From NCBI RefSeq assembly GCF_004340875.1, contig NZ_SLXQ01000007.1, forward strand, positions 213,899-277,898: 64,000 nt of DNA. Direction: 5' to 3'. Below are positions 23,162-32,045 of the stretch, in pieces (position 1 is the stretch's first letter; every line of letters starts with the position of its first letter). Source of the DNA: Tamaricihabitans halophyticus. Its GTDB lineage: Bacteria; Actinomycetota; Actinomycetes; Mycobacteriales; Pseudonocardiaceae. The notes beneath the pieces are model-generated. The model was not told where the DNA came from, did no database searches, and saw only the letters and a program-made list of their open reading frames with translations. The translations under genes and the position numbers were made by a program.

Positions 23162-26017
23162 GTGATGATCGTTCAGGACCGCACTGAACACCACAAAATG
23201 ATCGGCTGGGAGAACTGCGCGGTGGTGTTCGAGCCTGCTGATCCACCACGTGCAGGAACCATGGCTTTCTGGTGCGACGCCCCAGACCAGCCCCACTCCG
23301 ACCAGCACCACCCTGGCCAGCACCACCCTGGCCTGCCGCGCACCGAGAATGGCACGCCAGGCGAGCTTGCCATCGTGGTTGAACCGGGAGATCACATCGA
23401 ACGTAAACCGGTCGTGCGGCTGCCTATCGTCGAGGTAGTACCGATTCTCGCCAAGGCGCGACGTGCGCCAACCAGCACCGCGTCCATCGCGTTCTGGGGC
23501 GCCGCGACGGTCCTGGCACTGCAACTGGTCGCGCGCGGAAAACTCCTCCCTGGGCTGTCCGCCAACGACGTCGACTCGTGGCACGCTGGCCCTTTCACCA
23601 CCGACGACCTCACGCGAATCGAGCAGCTCGCCGCGGCGATGCCCGCCGAGGCACGAGCGATTCCCCTCTCGGAGACCGCGCCGTACGCGTTGCCGCACGC
23701 GGGCGAACTACTCCGCGCTTTTCTGGACGCCGTCGCCGACGGGTTACCTCGCGGTTCGGCCGCGACCGCAGCGGCAGGCACCTCGCTTTTCGCCGGAACC
23801 TCAGTGCGGCAAAGGCCGCAACTACGGAACTGGGCCCGCGAAACAGCGGCCGGCAGCGATGCCGGTATCCGGATCTCGCTGCGCATCGAACTGCCGCACG
23901 ATCCAGCCAACGCGTCACTACGAGCCGTGGCCCAGGTGCACAGCCTGACCGAGCCGACAAGGATCGTCGACGCGGCACGGTTGTGGGGCGAACTCCCCGC
24001 CGGTTTCACCGAGCGATCCCGACTCGACACCACGGTCGCCATCCGCGCCGCCGCACGACGGTGGCCAGCACTGGGCCGATTGCTGGAACAAGCCGTGCCG
24101 ACCGAGCTGATCATTGCCGACGACGAGATCACCGAGTTGCTCGCCGGCGCGGGCGCCCGCCTCGCTGAAGCCGGCATCGACGTGCACTGGCCGACCGAGT
24201 TGGCACGCGACCTTTCCGCGCGGGCCATGATCGAACAGGCCGAGCAGGCACCATCCGACCTGCCCGGGGTGTTCGGCGGCACCGAGCCGTTCGCGGTGAA
24301 CTGGCAACTCGCCCTCGGGGAAAACCCGCTGACCACGGCCGAGCTGGACCAGCTTGCCGAAGCCCATCGGCCCGTGGTGTGGCTACGTGATCGATGGACG
24401 CTTGTCGCGCCGAACCTCGCGGACAAGGCACGGGAGCGCGAGCTCAAATCGCTCACCCCGATCGCGGCACTGAGCGCGGCGCTCAGCGGTACCACCGAGG
24501 TCGATGGTGAACGGGTTGCCGCCGTCAGCAGCGGTTGGCTCGAGGAGCTACGTGAACGCCTCCAGCGTGGCGAAGGTGACGCGTCCCGCATTGGCCAGCC
24601 ACGTGAACTGGCCGCGACGCTGCGCGACTACCAACTGCGCGGCCTCCGCTGGCTGGCCATGCTGACCGAGTTGGGCCTCGGAGGCTGCCTCGCAGACGAT
24701 ATGGGGCTCGGCAAAACCGTCACCCTCATCGGACTGCATCTGCATCGCCGCGCCGAGGGTATCGCCCACGGGCCTACGCTCGTCGTATGCCCAGCCTCAC
24801 TACTCGGTAACTGGGAACGCGAAATCGCCAGATTCGCACCCAGCACGCAGGTTCGACGATTCCACGGCACGGCGAGGCATCTGGCCGAGATCAACGACGG
24901 ATTCGTACTCACCACCTACGCGACCATGCGGCTGGATGCCGCCGAACTGGGCGCGGTGCCATGGGATCTGTTGGTCGCGGACGAGGCGCAGCACGTGAAA
25001 AACCCCTACTCGGGGACGGCACGCGCACTGCGCACTATCCCCGCGACAGCGCGCATCGCGCTCACCGGCACGCCCGTGGAGAACAACCTGTCCGACCTGT
25101 GGGCGATTCTCGACTGGACAACACCCGGGCTGCTCGGCACGCTCGCGGCATTTCGAACCCGCTGGGCGCAACCCGTCGAAGCGGACAACGACCGCCAGAC
25201 GGCGGAGCGACTCGCCAAGCTGACCCGGCCGTTCCTGCTTCGCCGCCGCAAGACAGATCCCGGAATCGCTCCCGAACTGCCCACGAAAACCGAAACGGAC
25301 CAGCCGGTCACCCTGAGCACCGAACAGGCGGGCCTGTACGAAGCCGCGGTACGTGAAACCATGAGCCAGATCCGTGGCAGTGCTGGAATGGCGCGCCGTG
25401 GGCTGGTCGTGAAACTGCTGACCTCGCTCAAACAGATCTGCAACCATCCCGCGCAGTATCTCGCCGAGGAAAGCCCACGACTCAGCGGACGTTCCGGAAA
25501 ACTGGATCTACTCGATGAGCTGGTGGAGGTCATCACCGCCGAGAACGGATCCATGTTGGTGTTCACCCAGTACGTGGCCATGGCGCGGCTCCTGGAACGA
25601 CATCTCACCGATCGAGGTATACCCAGCCAGCTGTTGCACGGTGGCACACCAACCGCCCGCCGCCAGCAACTCGTCGACGACTTCCAGGCAGGACGGGTAC
25701 CCGTTTTCCTGCTCTCCCTGAAAGCAGCAGGCGTCGGGCTGAACCTGACCCGCGCGGAACACGTCGTGCACTACGACCGATGGTGGAACCCCGCGGTAGA
25801 GGACCAAGCGACTGACCGGGCTTACCGCATCGGCCAGACCCGGCCGGTTCAGGTGCACCGGCTCATCGCTGAGGGCACGATCGAGGACCGCGTCGCGACG
25901 ATGCTGGCCGCGAAACGCGACCTCGCGGATGCGGTGCTCACCTCCGGTGAAGCGGCGCTGACCGAACTGTCCGACAGCGACCTCGCCGAGCTCGTCGAAC
26001 TGCGCAGGGGGCGATGA
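23162..26017 (+). CDS. SNF2-family helicase / ATPase
   Basis: A 951-residue Snf2-type ATPase of the bacterial RapA/HepA-like group usually paired with a SWIM protein. Residues 1 to about 470 hold the family's N-terminal SNF2-associated region. The ATPase core has DDMGLGKT (motif I), VADEAQHVKN (motif II), TGTPVENN (III), and the C-terminal half has KAAGVGLNLT and YRIGQTRPVQVHR (motifs V-VI). It probably translocates on double-stranded DNA and remodels protein-DNA complexes. The start GTG 23162 follows GCGAGG; ATG 23165 is equivalent. The N-terminus contains a DQHHPGQHHPG repeat from an exact 15-bp duplication at 23302-23331. The SWIM gene overlaps its end. Confidence 0.9.
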   Translation: MMIVQDRTEHHKMIGWENCAVVFEPADPPRAGTMAFWCDAPDQPHSDQHHPGQHHPGLPRTENGTPGELAIVVEPGDHIERKPVVRLPIVEVVPILAKARRAPTSTASIAFWGAATVLALQLVARGKLLPGLSANDVDSWHAGPFTTDDLTRIEQLAAAMPAEARAIPLSETAPYALPHAGELLRAFLDAVADGLPRGSAATAAAGTSLFAGTSVRQRPQLRNWARETAAGSDAGIRISLRIELPHDPANASLRAVAQVHSLTEPTRIVDAARLWGELPAGFTERSRLDTTVAIRAAARRWPALGRLLEQAVPTELIIADDEITELLAGAGARLAEAGIDVHWPTELARDLSARAMIEQAEQAPSDLPGVFGGTEPFAVNWQLALGENPLTTAELDQLAEAHRPVVWLRDRWTLVAPNLADKARERELKSLTPIAALSAALSGTTEVDGERVAAVSSGWLEELRERLQRGEGDASRIGQPRELAATLRDYQLRGLRWLAMLTELGLGGCLADDMGLGKTVTLIGLHLHRRAEGIAHGPTLVVCPASLLGNWEREIARFAPSTQVRRFHGTARHLAEINDGFVLTTYATMRLDAAELGAVPWDLLVADEAQHVKNPYSGTARALRTIPATARIALTGTPVENNLSDLWAILDWTTPGLLGTLAAFRTRWAQPVEADNDRQTAERLAKLTRPFLLRRRKTDPGIAPELPTKTETDQPVTLSTEQAGLYEAAVRETMSQIRGSAGMARRGLVVKLLTSLKQICNHPAQYLAEESPRLSGRSGKLDLLDELVEVITAENGSMLVFTQYVAMARLLERHLTDRGIPSQLLHGGTPTARRQQLVDDFQAGRVPVFLLSLKAAGVGLNLTRAEHVVHYDRWWNPAVEDQATDRAYRIGQTRPVQVHRLIAEGTIEDRVATMLAAKRDLADAVLTSGEAALTELSDSDLAELVELRRGR
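23302..23331 (+). repeat. Exact 15-bp tandem duplication
   Basis: CCAGCACCACCCTGG occurs twice in direct succession (23302-23316, 23317-23331) within the helicase gene and preserves the frame. It lies before the conserved core. Confidence 0.8.
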
Positions 26018-27216
26018 CCATGGCAACCGATGACCGCGTACGGGGGTTTCCGGCATTCGGGCCAACCCCACGTCGCCGTGGTGCCAACGCCGGCTCCTGG
26101 TGGGGAACCGCCTGGTTGAAGGCGCTCGAGGACGGCTCACTTGATCACACCCAGCTCAAACGCGGCAGGCAGTACGCGTACGCCGGGCGGGTTGGCCCGA
26201 TCACGGTGAGTCCCGGCCGGATCGCGGCCACGGTGCAGGATCACGACGAGCCGTTCCACAGCCAAGTACAGCTGGACCAGCTCACAGACCCGGCCTGGGA
26301 CCGGTTTCTGGACCGCATCGCCGGAAAGGCCGGACACATCGCGGCGCTGCTCGACGGGGACATGCCCACTGAACTCGCTGCGTTTGCCGAGGACATCGAC
26401 ATTCCGCTGCTGCCCGCGATAGGCGAGCTCGAACCGGAGTGCACCTGCCCCGGTTGGGAACATCCCTGCCAGCACGCGGCGGCGTTGTGTTATCAGGTGT
26501 CCTGGCTGCTCGATGCTGACCCGTTCGTACTACTGCTGATCCGCGGTAGAGCTAGTGGCGAGGTTCTCGAACAGCTCCAACGCCGAGGAACCGAACCCGC
26601 GACAGCGGGCGCACCGCAGGAACCCATTCAGGCCGAAGGCATCCCCGCGACGATTGCCTTCGGGACACCGACCGCTGAGCTACCCGAGGACCCGCCACCC
26701 GTTACCGAGCCACCCAGCTGCTGGGAACTGCCAGCAGGACCAGAGATCGAACCGGCGGTTCTGCGGTTACTCGCCCATGACGCCGCTCTACGGGCACGCG
26801 AGCTACTCGCCGAACTGCCAGTGCCGAACGACGACTGGCAACAGGCCGTGCGATTCGCGGCACACCACAGCCACGACTGGGTACTCGACCGGCTCGCCAG
26901 CGCGCAAAACCGCGATACGCACGAACTTCGGCTGGCCGCCGCGGCATGGCAGCAAGGTGGCCCCGCCGGCCTTGCCGTCCAGGAGCGATCTTGGCAACCA
27001 TCCGAAGTGGAACGAGCGCGCGCCGAACGATTGTGGTCAGCCGCCGAACTGCCCAAAGCGCTACGCCGAGCGAATACGTGGACCCTGGCCGAACTACGGG
27101 TCCAACTGCGCTACGGCACCGACGGTCACTGGTACCCGTACCGACAACACGCTGGTGACTGGTGGCCGGTAGGCAGACCGCGCCAAGACCCCGGCTCAGC
27201 GTTCACCGAGCTGTGA
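26014..27216 (+). CDS. SWIM zinc-finger protein, partner of the SNF2 helicase
   Basis: A 400-residue protein with the SWIM pattern CxCx6CxH as CTCPGWEHPCQH (Cys143, Cys145, Cys152, His154). The N-terminus (GSWWGTAWLKALED, KRGRQYAYAGRVGPI) is typical of bacterial SWIM proteins encoded next to SNF2 ATPases. SWIM domains bind DNA or proteins. The start overlaps the helicase stop (ATGA), so the pair is translated together. The C-terminal 200 residues are rich in Glu, Ala and Trp with no domain I recognise. It converges on the Lrp gene with a 10-base gap. Confidence 0.88.
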   Translation: MTMATDDRVRGFPAFGPTPRRRGANAGSWWGTAWLKALEDGSLDHTQLKRGRQYAYAGRVGPITVSPGRIAATVQDHDEPFHSQVQLDQLTDPAWDRFLDRIAGKAGHIAALLDGDMPTELAAFAEDIDIPLLPAIGELEPECTCPGWEHPCQHAAALCYQVSWLLDADPFVLLLIRGRASGEVLEQLQRRGTEPATAGAPQEPIQAEGIPATIAFGTPTAELPEDPPPVTEPPSCWELPAGPEIEPAVLRLLAHDAALRARELLAELPVPNDDWQQAVRFAAHHSHDWVLDRLASAQNRDTHELRLAAAAWQQGGPAGLAVQERSWQPSEVERARAERLWSAAELPKALRRANTWTLAELRVQLRYGTDGHWYPYRQHAGDWWPVGRPRQDPGSAFTEL

Positions 27217-27226
27217 AGCCAGGCCA

Positions 27227-27682
27227 TCACAGTTGCGGCGGCCGGCCCTCATAGGGCGTGGACAGCACCACCGTCGTCCGGGTGGACACTTTCGCGGCCT
27301 CCCGGATCCGCCGCAACAACTCCTCGAGATCACTGGGCGAGCCCACCCGAACCAGCAGGATGTAGGACTCATCGCCGGCCACCGAGTAGCAGGACTCGAT
27401 CTCCGGAAGGTGCTTCAGGCGGTCCGGGTAGTCGTCCGGCGCGGCGGGGTCGGTGGGTGTCAGTGAGATAAATGCGGTCAGCGCCAATCCGAGCTGTTCG
27501 GTGTCCAGCCGCGCCGTATAGCCACTGATCGCGCCGCGCTGTTCCAGTCGCCGCACGCGTTGGTGCACCGCCGACACGCTCAAGCCAACCCGCTCCGCCA
27601 GCTCGGTGAAGCTGCACCGGCCATTAGCTGCCAGCTCCCGCAGGATCGCCCGATCCAGCTGCTCGAGATCAGATTCCGCCAC
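27227..27682 (-). CDS. Lrp/AsnC-family transcriptional regulator
   Basis: A 151-residue regulator: N-terminal winged helix-turn-helix (LDRAILRELAANGRCSFTELAERVGLSVSAVHQRVRRLEQRGAI) and C-terminal RAM ligand-binding domain (ALTAFISLTP through SYILLVRVGSPSDLEELL). Lrp proteins sense amino acids. The GTG at 27682 shares its first base with the stop codon of the upstream M24 peptidase gene (TAGTG), so the two are one operon, which suggests regulation of peptide or amino-acid use. Ends 10 bases from the converging SWIM gene. Confidence 0.9.
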   Translation of the reverse strand: MAESDLEQLDRAILRELAANGRCSFTELAERVGLSVSAVHQRVRRLEQRGAISGYTARLDTEQLGLALTAFISLTPTDPAAPDDYPDRLKHLPEIESCYSVAGDESYILLVRVGSPSDLEELLRRIREAAKVSTRTTVVLSTPYEGRPPQL

Positions 27683-28812
27683 TACAGCTCCACTAGCGAG
27701 TGCGGCTGGCGGTTCAGACTCTCCACCCCGTCGTCGGTGACCACCACGATGTCCTCGATCCGCGCACCCCACTGGCCAGGGAAATAGATCCCCGGTTCGA
27801 CGCTGAACGCCATGCCCGGCTCGAGGTGCAGGTCGTTACCGCCCATGATGTACGGCTCCTCGTGCACGTCCAGGCCGATACCGTGTCCGGTGCGGTGAAT
27901 GAAGCGCTCGGCGTGCCCGGCCGCGCTGATGATCGACCGCGCGGCGTCGTCGATGTCCTGCGCCCGTGCGCCCGGGCGCACCGCGTGCACGGCGGCGCGC
28001 TGCGCTTCCTCCAGGACCGCGTAGCAGTCGGCGATGTCCGTCGATGGAGCGCCGAGCGCGTAGGTACGGGTGCAGTCCGAGTTGTATCCACTCGGCAGCG
28101 GGCCACCGATGTCCACGACGACGACGTCGTTGTCCGCGATCACCCGGTCGGACACATCGTGGTGCGGGCTGGCCCCGTTCGGTCCGGCGCCCACGGTGAC
28201 GAAGGCGACGTGGGTATGTCCCTCGGCAACGATCGCCTCGCATACATCGGCCGCTACCTCGGCCTCGGTGCGTCCGGGCCGCAGCCATTCGCCCATCCTG
28301 GCGTGCACCCGGTCGATCGCCGCGCCAGCTTCGCGTAGCGCCGCTACCTCCGCGTCGTCCTTACGCATCCGCAGCTCCCGCAGCACGGGACCGGCCAATG
28401 CCTGGCGGGCCTCCGGCAGCGCTGTGTGAAATCCGAATACGTGCACCGCTTGGGTGGTATCGCTGAGCGCCACCTGTCTGGGCTTGTCCGCCGCCTCGGC
28501 GACCAGCTGGTACGGATCGGTGCCATCGACCCAGGTGTGCAGCTGGACGCCAAGGTCATCAAGCGGCACGTCGGCATAGCCGGGAGCTTCCAGACGCGGG
28601 ACGACAAGCACCGGATCCCGCCCATTCGCGGGCAGTACCAGGCAACTAAGTCGCTCGTGGGACTCGCCGCCGACACCGAGCAGGTACCGCATATCCGAGC
28701 CAGGGGCAATGAGCAGCGCGTCGGTGTCCGCGCTCGCCGCTTGCTTCGCGGCCTTGTCCAGTCTGGTGCGCAGCTGAGTGGCATCCGGTGCGGTGCTGAT
28801 GGTGGTCGCCAT
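27682..28812 (-). CDS. M24-family aminopeptidase, Xaa-Pro type
   Basis: A 376-residue creatinase/aminopeptidase P-like metallopeptidase that would remove N-terminal residues ahead of proline. The N-terminal creatinase-like domain (1 to about 130) is followed by the pita-bread catalytic domain with metal ligands in VDIGGPLPSGYNSDCTRTY (two Asp), RTGHGIGLDVHE (His), SVEPGIYFPG (Glu) and ARIEDIVVV (Glu). All five ligands appear present. The ATG at 28812 lies seven bases after TAGGCT, with no Shine-Dalgarno, so a leaderless start is likely; a longer frame from 28896 is not needed. The Lrp gene follows at once. Confidence 0.9.
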   Translation of the reverse strand: MATTISTAPDATQLRTRLDKAAKQAASADTDALLIAPGSDMRYLLGVGGESHERLSCLVLPANGRDPVLVVPRLEAPGYADVPLDDLGVQLHTWVDGTDPYQLVAEAADKPRQVALSDTTQAVHVFGFHTALPEARQALAGPVLRELRMRKDDAEVAALREAGAAIDRVHARMGEWLRPGRTEAEVAADVCEAIVAEGHTHVAFVTVGAGPNGASPHHDVSDRVIADNDVVVVDIGGPLPSGYNSDCTRTYALGAPSTDIADCYAVLEEAQRAAVHAVRPGARAQDIDDAARSIISAAGHAERFIHRTGHGIGLDVHEEPYIMGGNDLHLEPGMAFSVEPGIYFPGQWGARIEDIVVVTDDGVESLNRQPHSLVEL

Positions 28813-28819
28813 GCCGTGC

Positions 28820-28825
28820 AGCCTA
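28820..28825 (-). promoter_or_regulatory. Putative -10 hexamer of the M24 peptidase gene, leaderless type
   Basis: On the minus strand TAGGCT lies seven bases before the ATG at 28812. Confidence 0.45.
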
Positions 28826-28964
28826 ACGCCCAGCGTCGCACCATCGCGCCACAACGGCGCGTCGGGCACGTACCTCGCCAGCAAGTTCCCTGGCACGGCA
28901 ATTTTCCAGGCGGTTTGGCCGGGTCGGCCCGCGTATGTCGTGGCTTGCTGGCAAGCTTTGCGAT

Positions 28965-29912
28965 GTGACCCGACCGCTCGCGTTGCTGGACGCCGCCAGC
29001 CTCTACTTTCGAGCCTTCTATGCCCTGCCGGATTCGCTTACCGCGCCGGATGGCACTCCGGTCAACGCGGTACGCGGCTTCACGGACACGGTCGCTCGCA
29101 TCATCAACGATCGTGGACCGCACCGGCTGGTCGCCTGCCTGGACGCGGACTGGCGTCCCCAGTTCCGGGTCGACCTGCTGCCCAGCTATAAGGCGCATCG
29201 GGTGCAGGCGGAGGTCGAGGACGCGGCCGATACCGAAGAGATACCGGATGCGCTCAGCCCGCAGGTGCCGATGATTCTGGACGTGCTGGACGCCGCTGGC
29301 CTGGCTACAGCCGAGGCCACGGGTTTCGAAGCCGATGACGTGATTGGCACGCTCACCGCGCGAGAAGCCGACGATCCGGTCGAGGTCATCACCGGGGATC
29401 GGGATCTGTTCCAGCTCGTCCGGACCGAACCCACCTCGTGCCGGGTGGTTTACGTCGGTCGTGGTTGGGCCAAGGCCGACGTGCTTGGGCCGGCTGAGCT
29501 GGCTGAACGCTATGCACTCCCGATGGAGACCGCGGGCGCCGCATACGCGGATATGGCCGTATTGCGCGGTGATCCGTCCGATGGGCTGCCGGGCGTAGCG
29601 GGGATCGGTGAGAAAACCGCGGCGAAGCTGATCACTCAGTTCGGTTCGCTTACCGAGCTGCTGCGGGCCACGATCGACGGCGATTCACGCGTGACCACCA
29701 AGGTGCGCAACCAGCTCGCCGGCGCGGCCGATTACCTGGCGGCGGCACCGACCGTCGTACGCGTGGCCTCGGACGCCCCGGTGGTCATGGACCGCGCGGA
29801 CAGCGTGCCGGTCCAGGGCCCGGCCGATCCCGATCGACTGGCCGAACTACAGAACCAATGGAACCTCGGCGGCTGCATCGATCGCCTACGTAAAGCGCTG
29901 ACCAGCGGCTAA
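28965..29912 (+). CDS. 5'-3' exonuclease, Pol I exonuclease-like
   Basis: A 315-residue stand-alone FEN-type nuclease like the N-terminal domain of DNA polymerase I. Metal-site residues are in LLDAASLYFRAFYAL (first Asp), CLDADWRPQFR, EADDVIGTL and TGDRDLFQLV, and the helix-hairpin-helix DNA-binding motif is GVAGIGEKTAAKLI. It would remove RNA primers or flaps. The GTG at 28965 starts the conserved fold; the frame upstream to 28935 adds nothing recognisable. Monocistronic, divergent from the M24 peptidase gene. Confidence 0.9.
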   Translation: MTRPLALLDAASLYFRAFYALPDSLTAPDGTPVNAVRGFTDTVARIINDRGPHRLVACLDADWRPQFRVDLLPSYKAHRVQAEVEDAADTEEIPDALSPQVPMILDVLDAAGLATAEATGFEADDVIGTLTAREADDPVEVITGDRDLFQLVRTEPTSCRVVYVGRGWAKADVLGPAELAERYALPMETAGAAYADMAVLRGDPSDGLPGVAGIGEKTAAKLITQFGSLTELLRATIDGDSRVTTKVRNQLAGAADYLAAAPTVVRVASDAPVVMDRADSVPVQGPADPDRLAELQNQWNLGGCIDRLRKALTSG

Positions 29913-29939
29913 TCCGCTTACGGTGATGCTGATCGGCAC

Positions 29940-29970
29940 CGGTAAGTCGATGGTCAGCAGTCGGTAAGTC
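29940..29970 (+). repeat. Direct repeat in front of the FMN reductase gene
   Basis: CGGTAAGTC occurs at 29940-29948 and 29962-29970, 22 bases apart start to start (two helical turns). Part of it occurs inverted just upstream (GCTTACGG). This would suit a regulator bound on one DNA face. The regulator is unknown. Confidence 0.4.
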
Positions 29971-30030
29971 TCCACCCGCACAGTACGAGCAACACCGAAA
30001 ACGTTGCAGCTACTGGCACGAGGAGACCTG

Positions 30031-30615
30031 ATGACCGAGCAAAGCCCCCTCCGGATCGCGATTCTGATGGGCAGCACCCGAAATGGGCGGTTCTGCCCCA
30101 CCATTACCGGCTGGTTCGGCGAGCAAGCCGAGCAGTACGGTGACCTCGCCGTGGACGTTATCGACCTGAACGAGGTCGCCCTGCCGGACACGCTCATCGA
30201 CGACAACGACCCAATACCACCGCAGGTTGAGGCCTTGTCCGCGCGGATCCACGCGGCGGATGCCTTCGTCGTCATCACCCCGGAGTACAACCACAGCTTC
30301 CCTGCCCCGTTGAAAACGGCTATCGACTGGTTCTACGCGGAGTGGCAGGCGAAACCCGTCGGCTTCGTCTCTTACGGCGGTATGTCCGGCGGGCTGCGCG
30401 CCGTCGAGCAGCTCCGCCTGGTCTTCGCCGAGGTGCATGCCATGACCGTGCGGGACGGGGTCAGCTTCCACAACTACCCGGACCAGTTCGACGAGCAGGG
30501 ACAGCCGAAAGACCGCGTGGGCGTCAACGGGGCCGCGAAGGCGATGCTCGACCAACTCTGCTGGTGGGCACGCGCCTTGCGTACCGCGCGGGCCGCGCAT
30601 CCCTACACCGGCTGA
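30031..30615 (+). CDS. NADPH-dependent FMN reductase family protein
   Basis: A 194-residue flavodoxin-like oxidoreductase. It has the FMN phosphate loop GSTRNGR, the family PEYNHSFPAPLKTAIDW and the flavin-contact YGGMSGG. Members reduce FMN, azo dyes or quinones with NAD(P)H. ATG at 30031 follows GAGGAG. The VOC-fold gene follows 35 bases later, likely the same operon, as is common for detoxification or ring-cleavage pairs. Confidence 0.88.
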   Translation: MTEQSPLRIAILMGSTRNGRFCPTITGWFGEQAEQYGDLAVDVIDLNEVALPDTLIDDNDPIPPQVEALSARIHAADAFVVITPEYNHSFPAPLKTAIDWFYAEWQAKPVGFVSYGGMSGGLRAVEQLRLVFAEVHAMTVRDGVSFHNYPDQFDEQGQPKDRVGVNGAAKAMLDQLCWWARALRTARAAHPYTG

Positions 30616-30650
30616 CCGAACATCCACGTGGACGAAAGGAACCGCGAATC

Positions 30651-31109
30651 ATGACCATTTCACTGGACCACACGATCGTGCCTGCCCGGGACAAGCACGC
30701 GGCGGCCGAGTTTCTTGGCAACGTACTGGGTCTCGAGGTAACCACCGACCCTGGCGGTTACTTTGCTCAGCTCACGCTGGCGAACGGGGTCACCCTCGAC
30801 TACTACGACGGACCTGGTTTTCAGTCCGGGTTCCCGTCCCTGCACTGGGCGTTTGTCGTGACCGATGAGGAGTTCGACGCCGCGATGGGTCGGCTGATCG
30901 AAGCTGGTGTGCGTTACTACGCGCTTCCGCACCAACCGGACGAGACCGCCCACCAGGTCAGTTACAGCGCACGGGGACACCGCGGCGTGTACTTCCCGGA
31001 CCCGGAGGGGCACGGGATGGAGCTACTCACCGCGACCGAGGATCCAGCGGACGAGTGGTGGGTCGGCGACTACCGAAACGCGACGGCAGCCGAGCTGCCC
31101 AAAGGCTAG
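30651..31109 (+). CDS. VOC-family (glyoxalase / dioxygenase fold) protein
   Basis: A 152-residue protein of two beta-alpha-beta-beta-beta modules, typical of the vicinal oxygen chelate superfamily. Likely metal ligands are His5 in LDHTIV, His in LHWAFVV and Glu in DPEGHGMELL. Exact activity (glyoxalase, resistance or dioxygenase) cannot be told. ATG at 30651 follows GAAAGGA. Its last codons form the first unit of a 25-bp repeat array. Confidence 0.83.
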   Translation: MTISLDHTIVPARDKHAAAEFLGNVLGLEVTTDPGGYFAQLTLANGVTLDYYDGPGFQSGFPSLHWAFVVTDEEFDAAMGRLIEAGVRYYALPHQPDETAHQVSYSARGHRGVYFPDPEGHGMELLTATEDPADEWWVGDYRNATAAELPKG

Positions 31110-31203
31110 AGCGGCTGAGCCGCCCAAACGCTAGAGCAGCTGAGCTGCCCAAAGGCTAGAGCGGCTGAGCCGCCCCATGGCTAGAGCAGCCGAGCTGCCC
31201 ATG
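31086..31203. repeat. 25-bp tandem array of palindromes, about 4.7 copies
   Basis: Units begin at 31086, 31111, 31136, 31161 and 31186 (partial). Each unit is a palindrome plus a short spacer ending in CTAGA. Two palindrome types alternate: GCAGCYGAGCTGC (units 1, 3, 5) and GCGGCTGAGCCGC (units 2, 4). The two arms change together, so pairing is kept except for one mismatch in units 1 and 5. The period of 25 is not a multiple of three, so the array is not a coding repeat. Unit 1 contains the last codons of the VOC gene. It lies between converging genes. Confidence 0.9.
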
Positions 31204-31241
31204 TCTCCAGCGGACGGCCGATCCGGGCTATCCCCGCACCG

Positions 31242-32045
31242 TCAGAACGGCGGCCAGGGGATAGCCCGCCACTGTTCGCCCGGACTGGGAAACACTTGGT
31301 TCGCCAGCAGCGCATCGGTTCGCTCCGTGATGGCGTGCACCTCGGCGGCGGTGAGATGTTCCGCCAGCTGCTCACTCAACTGACCGTCAAGTTCCGATCG
31401 CAGTTTTCGCAGCATCTCCACGGCGTCCTCCGGAAGCGGTTCACCGGACCAGCCCCAGAGCACCGTGCGTAGTTTCGGCTCACTGTGCAGACAGATCCCG
31501 TGGTCCACGCCATAAACATGCCCGGACTGGTCGGTGAGCACGTGCCCACCTTTACGGTCCGCGTTGTTCGCCACCGCGTCGAACACCGCGAGTTGCCGTA
31601 CACCGGCGTGATCCGCGTGTGCCAGGACGGCCGGCTCGCCGTGCCGATCATGCGCGTGCAGCACCACTCGCCACCCGTCCGGGACCTCGTCCGGACGCAT
31701 GATGTCCACCAGCTCGACCGACTCACCTTCCGGCGCGGCATCGATCCACAGCTGCACCATGCCCTCGCCGAATGGGCCGGATCGCAATACCGTCGGTGGT
31801 ACCAGATCGGCGCCGGTAGCCGAGGACAACAGGTACGTCGCGACTTCACGACCGGCCAATGTGCCGTCCGGGAAGTCCCACAATGGGCGTTCTCCGCGCA
31901 CCGGCTTGTAGACGCAGTGGGCCGTGACCTCATCCAGCGTGATCGTGCCGAACAGCGTGGCGTTGGACGCGTCCACCAGCCTGCCCTCGACGTCGATCCG
32001 GCCATGTGTCACCAGCTCAACCATGCCCGGGTCCGACACGGTCAA
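31242..32045 (-). CDS. SCO1664-family protein (kinase-like fold)
   Basis: A 267-residue member of the actinobacterial SCO1664 family, described as distantly like phosphatidylinositol 3/4-kinases. Matching stretches are GRLVDASNATLFGTI, AHCVYKPVRGERPLWDFPDGTLAGREVATYLLS, AVFDAVANNADRKGGHVL and VYGVDHGICLH, which resemble a kinase-like lysine, catalytic loop and metal site (NNADRKGGH ... GVDHG). Function is unknown. Starts at TTG 32045 in a TTGA overlap with the DUF3090 gene; GTG 32039 is also possible. This family nearly always sits beside DUF3090 and an MSMEG_4193 phosphatase. Confidence 0.85.
   Translation of the reverse strand: MTVSDPGMVELVTHGRIDVEGRLVDASNATLFGTITLDEVTAHCVYKPVRGERPLWDFPDGTLAGREVATYLLSSATGADLVPPTVLRSGPFGEGMVQLWIDAAPEGESVELVDIMRPDEVPDGWRVVLHAHDRHGEPAVLAHADHAGVRQLAVFDAVANNADRKGGHVLTDQSGHVYGVDHGICLHSEPKLRTVLWGWSGEPLPEDAVEMLRKLRSELDGQLSEQLAEHLTAAEVHAITERTDALLANQVFPSPGEQWRAIPWPPF

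Noticed and set aside
31086..31203. CRISPR array
   Set aside because: The units touch each other directly and contain no unique spacers; the whole period is 25 bp and palindromic, and there are no cas genes.
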